A stretch of 64,000 nucleotides of DNA from Hephaestia mangrovi (GTDB lineage: Bacteria > Pseudomonadota > Alphaproteobacteria > Sphingomonadales > Sphingomonadaceae): NCBI RefSeq assembly GCF_019880555.1, contig NZ_JAINVU010000003.1, positions 578,424 through 642,423 of the forward strand, given 5' to 3'. A program made the position numbers and the translations under genes. The notes below the pieces were generated by a model that was not told the origin of the DNA, made no database searches, and saw nothing but the letters and a program-made list of their open reading frames with translations. Shown here in pieces: positions 40,282-49,206 of this stretch; position 1 is the stretch's first letter; every line of letters starts with the position of its first letter.

Positions 40282-40328
40282 GATGGCGCGCGCTATAGCG
40301 GGATCGTCTGCGGGCGTCGAGCCGCTGC

Positions 40329-41429
40329 CTAGCGCAATAGGCGGTTGAGCAAGGCGACGAGCTCAGCCTCGCGGCTCACATCGGCCTTGCGGAACAGGCT
40401 CTTGATCTGGGCATTGACCGTGCCGAGCGTGCTGCCGCGCGCACTGGCAATCGTCTCGCGATCGATCCCCTCGGCCAGCGAGACGGCCACCGCGGCTTCG
40501 GCCGGGGTGAGGCCGAGCAGGGCGGAGAGCTCGCGCTCGGCGGCGGGGCCGAGAGGGGCGGGTGCGCGCACCGCGACCAGCAAGCGCGGCGCGAAACCGA
40601 AGCTGAACTCGGTAACCGGCAACGCATAGACCTCGCACCGAAGATCGCGATCGAGCGGATCATCGTCGAGCCAGAGGCGGCCGACCATGCCGGGGGCGGA
40701 CGCGGCCAGCCCCGCGCGAACCGTCGCTTGCAGCCGATCATCGACGCCGCGCCGGCACGCGCGCAGGCGGCGGTCGCGAATCGTGAGACGGTCGCCGGCC
40801 AGCGCCAGGGCTTCGGCGGGGCCGGTCGTCGCGCAGATGCGGCCCGAGGCATCGAGCAGGAAGCTGGCCGAGGCCATCGCCTCGAACGATCCGACCAGCA
40901 GCAGCGCGCCCTGATGTTCGAGCGCGATCTGCATCCGCGCCGCGGCCAGCGCCAGCGGGGCCGCCGCGGCGAAGGCGTCGCGATCAGCCTCGCTGCTCCG
41001 GCCGTCTGTGCGATTGCGCAAGGCGGCGAGGCCCAGCAACCGCCCGGGCTGTTCGATCAATACCGTCTGGCAGCCGAACGGAATATCGGCATCCGCGACG
41101 AAATCGTCGTAGAAATCGCTGCGGCAGAGCGTTCGCGCGGCGTCATAATCACGCTCGCTGACGATCTCCATCGGACCGCGCGACGCGCCGATGCGCCAAT
41201 TGTCGCTCGAATAGCTTTCCTGGCGTTCGTCGAATTCGCGATGACGATCGAAATCGTAATCGGTGATGTGATTGAACGGCACGGGCTGCTGGCCGCCGAC
41301 CGCGATCAGCTGGCCATGCGCCGCGCCGGCATGCGCGGCCATCAGACGCAATGCCCGGTCCCAACCGCCCGGATCGAGCGGCGCTGCCATGAATGCCTGA
41401 GCCAACGTGGATAGGTGCGACTCGACCAC
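40329..41429 (-). CDS. LuxR-type transcriptional regulator
   Basis: The 366-residue protein starts at a GTG (41429) after GGGGGGAAGGGA. The N-terminal 280 residues look like a sensory domain of PAS/GAF type ([23 protein letters not shown]). The C-terminus is a LuxR/GerE helix-turn-helix ([58 protein letters not shown]). It has no adjacent obvious target and its ligand is unknown. This domain architecture is frequent in sphingomonads. Confidence 0.82.
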   Translation of the reverse strand: MVESHLSTLAQAFMAAPLDPGGWDRALRLMAAHAGAAHGQLIAVGGQQPVPFNHITDYDFDRHREFDERQESYSSDNWRIGASRGPMEIVSERDYDAARTLCRSDFYDDFVADADIPFGCQTVLIEQPGRLLGLAALRNRTDGRSSEADRDAFAAAAPLALAAARMQIALEHQGALLLVGSFEAMASASFLLDASGRICATTGPAEALALAGDRLTIRDRRLRACRRGVDDRLQATVRAGLAASAPGMVGRLWLDDDPLDRDLRCEVYALPVTEFSFGFAPRLLVAVRAPAPLGPAAERELSALLGLTPAEAAVAVSLAEGIDRETIASARGSTLGTVNAQIKSLFRKADVSREAELVALLNRLLR

Positions 41430-41486
41430 ATCCCTTCCCCCCGAAAGGTATGAGCGCGCCGACGCTAGGATGCTTCGATCGGGCGA

Positions 41487-42263
41487 TCAATAACTTGGAT
41501 CAGCCAGCCGCTCATCGAGCCGGGCGCGGATTTCGCGATGCGCGGCCGCGGCGATGCCCTTGCGACCGGGATGATCGGCGGGATCGAACGGCGCGAGGAA
41601 ATCGACCGTCACCTCGAAACTGCCGCGATGCCCGAGAATCTTGAGCGCGTTTTCCTGCCCCGGCTCGTCGCCGACCCAGGCGACCAGAGGGCCGGCCGCG
41701 CCGTAATCGAGCAGGATCGGCTGCACCATCACGCCGGGCGGCGGCGGCTCGAGCGCGGCGAGCAGCGAGCCCTTGAACGGCAGCAGCTCGTCATGCCCGC
41801 TGGTCGTGCCTTCGGGAAAGATCGTCACCGCCCAGCCCTGCCGGATTGCTGCGCCGAGTTCGGCGATCTGCGCCGCGATACCCATGCGGTCGGTGCGCGC
41901 GACGAAGATGGTGCGGTTGAGCGTGGCCAGCCAGCCGACCACCGGCGCGGCGCGCAGCTCGGCCTTGGCGACGAACGCGCTGCCGGTGGCCCCGGCAATG
42001 ACCAGAATATCGAGCCAGCTCCGGTGATTCGAGAGATAGATGACGTTGCGCTTGAGCGGCGTGCCGGTGGTGCGCACGCGCGCGCCGCAGATTCGTGCGG
42101 CGCTGCCGAGGAACAGACGCGGCCAGGGCGAAGGAAGTCGGAACAGCCGCCACAAACCGTGCAGCGGTACACAGACGAGCAGCGCGCCGATCAGCCCGGC
42201 GACGCGGACGAGGGCGCGCGGCGTGGCGAGCCGATCAGCTCTTGCGATCGAGCGAGACGCCAT
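41487..42263 (-). CDS. plsC: 1-acyl-sn-glycerol-3-phosphate acyltransferase
   Basis: The protein has about 258 residues with a membrane-embedded N-terminus and a PlsC acyltransferase domain. Motif I is NHRSWLD (HX4D type), motif III is FPEGTTSG. It makes phosphatidic acid from lysophosphatidic acid at the inner membrane. The start at 42263 lies inside the end of fur (29-bp overlap). A start slightly further downstream, nearer ALVRVAGLIG, is possible. Confidence 0.88.
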   Translation of the reverse strand: MASRSIARADRLATPRALVRVAGLIGALLVCVPLHGLWRLFRLPSPWPRLFLGSAARICGARVRTTGTPLKRNVIYLSNHRSWLDILVIAGATGSAFVAKAELRAAPVVGWLATLNRTIFVARTDRMGIAAQIAELGAAIRQGWAVTIFPEGTTSGHDELLPFKGSLLAALEPPPPGVMVQPILLDYGAAGPLVAWVGDEPGQENALKILGHRGSFEVTVDFLAPFDPADHPGRKGIAAAAHREIRARLDERLADPSY

Positions 42264-42657
42264 AAAGCTCCATGCGATGATCGACGAGGCGGAAGCCCAG
42301 CTTCTCGGCGATCTGCTTCTGGAGCTGCTCGAGCTCGGGATCGACGAATTCGAGCACCTTGCCGGTCTCGACGTCGATCAGGTGATCGTGATGCGATTCG
42401 GGCGCGGGCTCGTAACGCGAGCGGCCGTCGCCGAAATCGTGGCGATCGAGGATGCCGGCCTCCTCGAACAGGCGCACGGTGCGATAGACGGTGGCGATCG
42501 AGATACCCGGATCGATCGCCGAGGCACGCTCATAGACCTTCTCGACATCGGGATGATCCTCGGCATCGGACAGGACGCGCGCGATCACCCGGCGCTGCTC
42601 GGTGATGCGCAGGCCCTTTTCGTGGCACAATGCTTCCAGATCAATCTTGCGCGCCAT
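42235..42657 (-). CDS. fur: Ferric uptake regulator family repressor
   Basis: This 140-residue Fur-family protein has a winged helix (LRITEQRRVIARVLSDAEDHPDVEKVYERA, ISIATVYRTVRLFEEAGIL) and the metal-binding segment ESHHDHLIDVETGKVLEF. It would repress iron-uptake genes with Fe2+ or act as a Zur/Irr-like sensor; the His-rich motif fits Fur best. The start at 42657 (MARKIDLEALC) is preferred over upstream in-frame starts. It lies between the glutamate dehydrogenase gene and plsC on the same strand. Confidence 0.88.
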   Translation of the reverse strand: MARKIDLEALCHEKGLRITEQRRVIARVLSDAEDHPDVEKVYERASAIDPGISIATVYRTVRLFEEAGILDRHDFGDGRSRYEPAPESHHDHLIDVETGKVLEFVDPELEQLQKQIAEKLGFRLVDHRMELYGVSLDRKS

Positions 42658-42760
42658 CGTCTCCGCTTGCGTCGAAATTACCCCGTTGCGCGCGAATGTA
42701 GTCGCAGCGGCCGCGCGAGGAAAGGGCAACCGACTCGCAAGGCGGAGATGGCGATCAACC

Positions 42761-45700
42761 CTAGCCGCTGCGGCCGAGCAGGACGCGGGCCTGGCCGGCG
42801 ATCTGGGCGAGCATCGCGGCACTCGGCGCGGGCGCCTGGCGGGCGCGGGCGACGAGGCGGTTGAACTGTGCCACGCGCGGCCCGTTGGCCTCGATCCAGC
42901 GATCGACCATCGCCTGCGGGTCGCCTTCGCTGCGCGCGAGGAATTCGAGCCGGAGCTGCTGGAAATCGCGCGCCAGCCCGGCGATCAACAGACGCTCCCA
43001 CGGATCGCTCGAGCCGATCCGCGCGGCGTTGGATTGCGCCCAATCGAGCCCGAGCGCGGCGCCGAGCCGCGTGAAGGCGCGGGTCAGCACTGCTTCGTCG
43101 AGCTTCAGCCGCTGGCCGAGATCGGCAAGGCCGACGGCGCCGTCGAGCTCGAACAAGCGAACGACCTTGGCCACCAGCTTCCTGGGAGCGCCGGCGGTGA
43201 TGAGCTGATCGGCGATGCGCGCCGAATGCGCGCGTGCCTCGTCGAGCAACAGATCCTTCGCTTGCTGGCCGAGTTGATCGATGCCGGGCTTGAGCAGATC
43301 GATCGCCGCGCCGGGGCCGGTGCCGGGCGCGCAGACGCGCAGCAGATCGGCGATCTGCGAGCGCGTCGCCACCGCGACCTCGTCGAACAAGGCGAGGCGC
43401 GCGGCTTCCGGCATGTCGGCGCTCTCGATCTCGGCCCACAGCGCCGGCAGATCGAACAACCGCTCGGCGACGACGAACATCGCCGCGATGTCGGCGAGCG
43501 ACGCGCCTTCCTCCTCGGCGAGCTCGAGCGGATGGAGCACGCCCATGCGATTGACGATACGGTTGGCGAGCTTGGTCGCGACGATCTCGTTGCGCAGGCG
43601 ATGCTCGTCGATCGCGGTGGCAAATTGCGCCCGCATCGCCGCCGGGAAAGCAGCATGGAGATCGCCGACCAGCTCGGCCGCGCGACCGAGACCGTGATTT
43701 TCGATTGCATCCTGCAGCGCGAGCTTGGCAGTCGCCAGCAACACCGCGAGCTCGGGACGTGTGAGGCCCCGGCCCTCCTGGTCGCGGCGCAGCAGATCGT
43801 CGTTGGTGGCAAGGCCCTCGACCGCGCGATCGAGGCGGCCGGCAGTTTCGAAAATCTCGATCACGCGGACATAGGATGGCAGCGACCGCGCGCCCTCATT
43901 CTCCATGATCGACAGCGCCAGCGTCTGCAGGCGATTGTCCTCCAGCACTAGCTTGGAGACATCGTCGGTCATCGCCGCGAGCAGCGTGTTGCGATCGTCG
44001 AACGATAGCCGCCCTTCGATCACCTCGCGGTTCAAGGCGATCTTGATATTGACCTCGTTGTCCGAGCAATCGACGCCCGCCGAATTGTCGATGAAATCGG
44101 TGTTGATGCGCCCGCCGCCGGCGGCAAACGCGATGCGGCCCGCCTGCGTCACGCCGAGATTGGCGCCCTCACCGATCGCCACCGCGCGAAGCTGCTCGGC
44201 ATTGACGCGCAGGCGATCGTTGACCGGATCGCCAACGTCGATGTGGTTTTCCGACGCCGCTTTCACATAAGTGCCGATGCCGCCGAACCAGATCAGATCG
44301 ACCGGCGCCTTGAGAATCGCCGAGATCAGCGCGGCGGGCTCGAGCTCGGTCGCCTCGATATCGAGCGCGGCGCGGATTTCCTTCGAAAGCTTGATCGTCT
44401 TGTCGGCGCGCGAGAAGACGCCGCCGCCCTTCGAGATCAGCTTCTTGTCATAATCTTCCCAGCTCGACCGAGCGAGGCCGAACATCCGCTTGCGTTCTTT
44501 CCAGCTTTTGGCCGGATCGGGATCGGGATCGAGGAAGATGTGACGATGATCGAACGCTGCCTTGAGGCGGATCGCCTTCGATAGCAGCATGCCGTTGCCG
44601 AACACGTCCCCCGACATGTCGCCACAGCCGACCACGTCGATCGACTGCGTCTGCACGTCCACCCCGCGCTCGGCGAAATGGCGCTGGACCGAGACCCACG
44701 CGCCCTTGGCGGTGATGCCCATCGCCTTGTGGTCATAGCCGTGGCTGCCGCCGCTGGCGAAAGCATCGCCCAGCCAATAGTCGCGTTCGATCGCGAGTGC
44801 ATTAGCGACGTCGGAGAAGGTCGCGGTGCCCTTGTCGGCAGCGACGACGAAATAGGGGTCATCGCCATCGTGGATGACGACCTTGGCCGGATGGACGACC
44901 TTGCCTTGGACGATATTGTCGGTGAGCGACAGCAAAGCGCGGATGAACACGCGGTAGCTTTCGGTGCCCTCGGCGAACCAGGCGTCGCGATCATCGAGCG
45001 GCGAGGGAAGCTGCTTGGGATAGAAGCCGCCCTTGGCACCGGTCGGCACGATCACCGCGTTCTTGACGCGCTGCGCCTTCATCAGCCCGAGGATTTCGGT
45101 GCGGAAATCGTCGCGCCGATCGGACCAGCGCAGGCCGCCGCGCGCGACCGGGCCAGCGCGTAGGTGGATGCCCTCGACACGCGGCGAATAGACCCAGATC
45201 TCGCGCCACGGCACCGGCGCGGGGAGGCCGGGAATCTTGTGGCTGTCGATCTTGAACGCCAGCGCCTCACTGGCGGCAGGCGCGAAGGCGTTGGTGCGCA
45301 GGATCGCGGCGATGACATTGCGATAGGCGCGCAGGATGCGATCGTCGTCGATCGCCGAAACCGCATCGAGACCGCGATCGATCGCCTTGCGCGCGGCCTC
45401 GACCGCCGCCTCTCGGTTCTTCTGCGCGGGATCGTGCGCGGCATCGAACCGGGCAATCAACGCCTTGGTGACCTGCGGCGCGCGGCGCAACGCATCGACC
45501 ACGGTGGCGAGGCCGTAGCTCACCCCGGCCTGGCGCAGATAGCGGAACCAGGCGCGCAGCAGCACCACCGCGCGAGGGCTGAGGCCGACGTCGACGATCA
45601 GGCGGTTGAACGCATCGTTTTCAGCCGCGTTCTCAAGCACCGCGGCGATCGCGCCTTCGAGCACCGGCTGATCCGAATCGCACAGCGATTCGTCATTCGC

Positions 45701-47401
45701 GGAAATCAGGAAATCGTGGATGAAGCCGTGATCGTCGCCAGCGAGCTCGGTCGGCACTTCCTCGATCACGCGAAAGCCGAAATTCTCCAGCACCGGCACC
45801 GCGTCGCTGAGCGCGATCGGCCCGCCGTTGCGATAGATTTTGAGGCGCGGCGTGCCGCGGTCGCAGCGATAAAGCCGCACCTGGCGATCATCAGCGCTCG
45901 ACAGCGCGGCGAGGCGCAGGACGTCGCAGGCCGCTTCCTCGGCATCGTTGGCGGTGCGGTATCCGGTCGGGAACAGATCGGCGTGGCGCAGCGCCAGGCG
46001 CGCGGCGCGCGCCGGCTCGACATGCTCGCCGAGCGCTGCCTCGACCGCCGGATGCCAGCCGCGCAGCATGCGTTCGAGCCGCTGATCGAGCGCCGCGCCA
46101 TCGGGCATGCGCGTCTCGCCACGCAGATCGAGCGTGTAGCGGATCAGCGCGACGACGCCGTCCTCCATCGCGATCGACCAGCTCAGCAGGTCGGCGTTCG
46201 ACGCATCCGACAGCATGTTGCCAATCGCGATCCGGCGCGCGGTGGTGAGGTCGTCACGCGGCAACCAGACGAACGCGAAGAGATGGCGCCCGAGCACCGA
46301 GCGGACGATCACCAGCTTGGGCCGCGGGCGATCGGCGAGGCTCATCGCGGTGAGCGCCAGCGCCTCGAGCTGTTCGGGCTGGAACGCGGTGACGAGATCG
46401 TGCGGCAGCGCGGTGAGCGCGTGGGTCAGCGCCTTGCCGGTATGCCCCTTGGGATCGAAGCCAAACTTCGCCTCGAGCTGGGCGAGCCGCGCGCGCAGCA
46501 CCGGCACGTCCTGCGGCGGCGCGGCCAGCGCGGCGCTGGTCCACAGGCCGGCATGGATGGAAAGGCCGGCGACCTTGCCGCGCTGATCGAGCACCGGCGC
46601 GAGCACGAGATCGAGCGGCACGCTGCGATGCACGGTCGAAATCAGGTTCGATTTGAGCAGCAGCGGCGCGTCACCGCCCTTTTCGAACCAGGCGATCGCA
46701 CGTTCGCGCGACGCCGCCGCGAGCATCGGCGTCTCCCGCTGGTTGCGCGCGATGCCCAGCGAATCGCCGATGCTGCCGTCGCGCATCCACAGTTCGTGGC
46801 CGAGCAGGGTGAAGTTGCGATCGAGGAACCAGTGCAGCAGCGCGGCGCCCTCGAACCCCTGCTCGGTCTTGCCGAGCTGGATCGCGTCGCTTTCCATCGC
46901 GCGCTCGAGCTTGCGCCAGTCCTCCACCGCGGCGCGGACATCGGCGAGGTTACGTTCGATCGCCTCGGCCAGATCGCGGCGTTCCCTGGCATCGACGCGA
47001 TCGAGCTCGATATAGATCATCGATTCGGCCGAGTCGCGACCGCCACCAACCGTCTCGATCCGTCCCGCCTCGTCGCGCGTCACGCACATCACCGGGTGGA
47101 TGATGCGTTCGATCGCGATGCCGTGCGCGCCGATCGTCGCGGCGATCGAATCGACCAGGAACGGCATGTCGTCGTTGATGATCGCCAGCCGCATCCGCCG
47201 CCGGCCCTCGTCGGCGCCGGGCAGCGTTTCGATCGCGACGTTGGGAGAGGCCGGCTTGCGGGTTTCGGCGACGCCGGCGATGAACGCCGCCGCCGCTGCG
47301 CGTTCGGCCTTGCCGAAGCCTTGCAATTCACCGGGAAGCGCGCCGTCGACGAGCCGGTCAGCCAGCTCGGTCGACAAGGATTTGAGCGTTTTGGTCGACA
47401 T
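42761..47401 (-). CDS. NAD-specific glutamate dehydrogenase, large type
   Basis: This 1,546-residue enzyme belongs to the large (about 170-180 kDa) bacterial NAD-GDH family. It deaminates glutamate to 2-oxoglutarate. A long N-terminal regulatory region with ACT-like parts precedes the catalytic GDH core, recognised by GGLRWSDRRDDFRTEILGLMKAQRVKNAVIVPTGAKGGF-type motifs (read as separate blocks) and the Rossmann part GCGDMSGDVFGNGMLLS. The start at 47401 (MSTKTLKSLST) is used. The length is normal for the family. Confidence 0.95.
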   Translation of the reverse strand: MSTKTLKSLSTELADRLVDGALPGELQGFGKAERAAAAAFIAGVAETRKPASPNVAIETLPGADEGRRRMRLAIINDDMPFLVDSIAATIGAHGIAIERIIHPVMCVTRDEAGRIETVGGGRDSAESMIYIELDRVDARERRDLAEAIERNLADVRAAVEDWRKLERAMESDAIQLGKTEQGFEGAALLHWFLDRNFTLLGHELWMRDGSIGDSLGIARNQRETPMLAAASRERAIAWFEKGGDAPLLLKSNLISTVHRSVPLDLVLAPVLDQRGKVAGLSIHAGLWTSAALAAPPQDVPVLRARLAQLEAKFGFDPKGHTGKALTHALTALPHDLVTAFQPEQLEALALTAMSLADRPRPKLVIVRSVLGRHLFAFVWLPRDDLTTARRIAIGNMLSDASNADLLSWSIAMEDGVVALIRYTLDLRGETRMPDGAALDQRLERMLRGWHPAVEAALGEHVEPARAARLALRHADLFPTGYRTANDAEEAACDVLRLAALSSADDRQVRLYRCDRGTPRLKIYRNGGPIALSDAVPVLENFGFRVIEEVPTELAGDDHGFIHDFLISANDESLCDSDQPVLEGAIAAVLENAAENDAFNRLIVDVGLSPRAVVLLRAWFRYLRQAGVSYGLATVVDALRRAPQVTKALIARFDAAHDPAQKNREAAVEAARKAIDRGLDAVSAIDDDRILRAYRNVIAAILRTNAFAPAASEALAFKIDSHKIPGLPAPVPWREIWVYSPRVEGIHLRAGPVARGGLRWSDRRDDFRTEILGLMKAQRVKNAVIVPTGAKGGFYPKQLPSPLDDRDAWFAEGTESYRVFIRALLSLTDNIVQGKVVHPAKVVIHDGDDPYFVVAADKGTATFSDVANALAIERDYWLGDAFASGGSHGYDHKAMGITAKGAWVSVQRHFAERGVDVQTQSIDVVGCGDMSGDVFGNGMLLSKAIRLKAAFDHRHIFLDPDPDPAKSWKERKRMFGLARSSWEDYDKKLISKGGGVFSRADKTIKLSKEIRAALDIEATELEPAALISAILKAPVDLIWFGGIGTYVKAASENHIDVGDPVNDRLRVNAEQLRAVAIGEGANLGVTQAGRIAFAAGGGRINTDFIDNSAGVDCSDNEVNIKIALNREVIEGRLSFDDRNTLLAAMTDDVSKLVLEDNRLQTLALSIMENEGARSLPSYVRVIEIFETAGRLDRAVEGLATNDDLLRRDQEGRGLTRPELAVLLATAKLALQDAIENHGLGRAAELVGDLHAAFPAAMRAQFATAIDEHRLRNEIVATKLANRIVNRMGVLHPLELAEEEGASLADIAAMFVVAERLFDLPALWAEIESADMPEAARLALFDEVAVATRSQIADLLRVCAPGTGPGAAIDLLKPGIDQLGQQAKDLLLDEARAHSARIADQLITAGAPRKLVAKVVRLFELDGAVGLADLGQRLKLDEAVLTRAFTRLGAALGLDWAQSNAARIGSSDPWERLLIAGLARDFQQLRLEFLARSEGDPQAMVDRWIEANGPRVAQFNRLVARARQAPAPSAAMLAQIAGQARVLLGRSG

Positions 47402-47532
47402 GAGCGCCGCTATGCGCCTGTGCCGAATCCTTCTCAAGAGCCGCGCGCACTACGCCCGAAAGCTGCGCGGGCACGGGCGTCGGCCGACGCTTTGTTGCGC
47501 GGAAAAACGGTTGCCGCGAAACGAACGCGCGC

Positions 47533-48819
47533 TCAGGCCGCGGCGGCGCGAATCGCTCGCTCGACGAGGCCGGCCTCGCCATCGATGCTGGCGACGATAT
47601 CGAGCGTGCCGGCCCCGGTGGCGCGGGCCAACAGCGTCACGTAATCGCCCGCCGCAACCTTCGTCTCGATCGCGACGCTGGCCAGCGCCGGCCGCGCGTC
47701 GAGCATTGCGCGGGCCCGCGCCGCCTTGCCCGGCGCCCTGGCCGGGCGGCGCGCCTCGCGGGCGGCCTTGACGATGCCCTTGATGCCGCCCTCGGCGCGT
47801 TCGAGGAAGGCGACCAGGCCACCATGATCGACGCCTTGGCGGCGCGCCTCGGCCAGCACGGTGGCGAATTCGGTGAGCCGCGTCTTGTCGTAATCAGCGC
47901 CGAACACGAGCTTGACGACCGGCGTCATCGGCGCGCGCGCCTGCGCGGAAATCCCTGCTTCGACGAGCAACGCGGCATAGCCCTCGGCATCGCCTTCGGC
48001 GGCAAGCGCGAAATCATGGGCGCGGCCGAGTGCGCGATACAGCGCTGCGCGGCTGCGCGTATCCGCGGCGCGGGCCGCAGCCGCGGTCTGGCGCGCGAGC
48101 ATCAGCCGATCAGCAAGCGAAGCGGCCGGCGGCAGCGCTTCTTCCTCGATCACCATATCGGTATCATCGAGCGTCGAGCCCGGGCCATCGGCCCAGACCG
48201 GCGCGGTGGGCACCGGACGCGGCGGCGCGTCGCGCACCGCATCGTCGATCTCGGCGTCGAGCTTCGCCTGGGTCTCGGCGTCGACCTGTTCCTTCCAGTT
48301 GATCACGCCATAGATGAAGTCGATCGCCTCGCCGTCCGACGAGAAGGGCATCAGGATGCCGCGATATAGCGTGTTGTTGCCGCGCGCGCCGACGAACTCG
48401 GCCTCGAAGCCGATCGGGGCGCGGTTGGCGATGATCTGCAGATAGTGATCGGTCAGCCGCGACAGCAGCGAACGGCTCGGCACGTCGGCGATCGAGGCGA
48501 TCGTCGCGTCGAGGCCGCATTCCTCGCGCAGCGCGCGGCCGAGGAACTGGATGCGCGGATTATCGAGCCCGCGAGTGAAATCGAGCAGCACGCTGTTGGG
48601 GCCGAAATCGGCGATGCGATCGGGATCGAGATCCTCGATCGACGGATAGGCACGGCCGCCGAGCAGCGACACCCAATGATTATAGGCGCGCACGTGCATG
48701 CGCCGCTCATCGGTGCCGATCGCGGGCGAATCGTGGCCGGCGTCGGAATGATGCTCCTCGTCGGCCGGATCGATTTCGTCGCGATCCACATCCTCGTCGA
48801 AGCCGCGCGCGGTATCCAT
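47533..48819 (-). CDS. PAS-domain protein of unknown function
   Basis: This 428-residue protein has a PAS_5-like (PF07310 type) domain in its first half (HVRAYNHWVSLLGGRAYPSIEDLDPDRIADFGPNSVLLDF, FEAEFVGARGNNTLYRGILMPFSSDGEAIDFIYGVINW). The second half is alanine-rich and helical without a recognised output domain. Such proteins may act as sensory adaptors. It lies upstream of the glutamate dehydrogenase gene on the same strand with 131 bp between. Confidence 0.72.
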   Translation of the reverse strand: MDTARGFDEDVDRDEIDPADEEHHSDAGHDSPAIGTDERRMHVRAYNHWVSLLGGRAYPSIEDLDPDRIADFGPNSVLLDFTRGLDNPRIQFLGRALREECGLDATIASIADVPSRSLLSRLTDHYLQIIANRAPIGFEAEFVGARGNNTLYRGILMPFSSDGEAIDFIYGVINWKEQVDAETQAKLDAEIDDAVRDAPPRPVPTAPVWADGPGSTLDDTDMVIEEEALPPAASLADRLMLARQTAAAARAADTRSRAALYRALGRAHDFALAAEGDAEGYAALLVEAGISAQARAPMTPVVKLVFGADYDKTRLTEFATVLAEARRQGVDHGGLVAFLERAEGGIKGIVKAAREARRPARAPGKAARARAMLDARPALASVAIETKVAAGDYVTLLARATGAGTLDIVASIDGEAGLVERAIRAAAA

Positions 48820-48976
48820 ACGCTGTCCCCAGGGTCCTTCACCATCCGTGTCTGCCCGGTTGTGCGCCCGATGTGGTAAACTTTGCGTAAAGCCTGGCCG
48901 CCATGCTTGCCGCTTGTCAGCACGCCCGCGACCTGATAACCGCGCGGCCTTCCAGCGGGGCCATACCGCCCCGAGC

Positions 48977-49052
48977 GCCGCTTTAGCTCAGCTGGTAGAG
49001 CATCGCATTCGTAATGCGGGGGTCACAGGTTCGAATCCTGTAAGCGGCACCA
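48977..49052 (+). tRNA. tRNA-Thr(CGT)
   Basis: The 76-nt sequence folds as a full cloverleaf. The acceptor stem is GCCGCTT/AAGCGGC. The D arm is GCTC...GAGC, and the anticodon loop TTCGTAA gives anticodon CGT, reading ACG threonine codons. The T arm is ACAGG-TTCGAAT-CCTGT. CCA is encoded (49050-49052). Its 3' end is the presumed integration target of the adjacent element. Confidence 0.95.
49030..49052 (+). other. Predicted attL core at the tRNA-Thr 3' end
   Basis: P4-type integrases usually recombine within the T-loop to 3' end of a tRNA gene, and the integrase gene starts 151 bp after this one. The core would be TTCGAATCCTGTAAGCGGC plus the CCA end. I found no second copy up to 64000, so attR is probably beyond the window. 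The exact crossover is inference. Confidence 0.45.
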
Positions 49053-49079
49053 GCACACAACGAGAACATGGCTGGAAAA

Positions 49080-49095
49080 CCGCAGAATTCTGCGG
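49080..49095. other. Perfect 16-bp palindrome next to the tRNA gene
   Basis: CCGCAGAATTCTGCGG is its own reverse complement. It begins 28 bp past the tRNA CCA and is followed by TATATT. It may be a short terminator for the tRNA transcript or a recombination-protein site at the element end. Confidence 0.4.
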
Positions 49096-49141
49096 TATAT
49101 TGGACCTTGCGCGGTCCCATATTTTCTCATTATGTTCCGCC

Positions 49142-49206
49142 GTGGCCCACTCAAAAGGGGCCACAAAACATGGGGCCACGAACGCTTCAGGAGGCGTGGC
49201 CCCATG
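49142..49206 (+). promoter_or_regulatory. Hairpin array over the integrase translation start
   Basis: Four copies of GTGGCCC(C)/GGGGCCAC alternate in orientation at 49142, 49157, 49172 and 49196. The last two lie in a perfect 12-bp inverted repeat (CATGGGGCCACG at 49169-49180 and CGTGGCCCCATG at 49195-49206). The 14-nt loop carries the ribosome-binding site AGGAGG, and the start ATG (49204-49206) is in the stem. The first pair could form a competing 7-bp hairpin. The arrangement would mask the integrase start codon in RNA. Confidence 0.65.

Noticed and set aside
49023..49205. Minus-strand frame crossing the tRNA gene
   Set aside because: It translates tRNA and attachment-site sequence; such frames next to tRNAs are artefacts.
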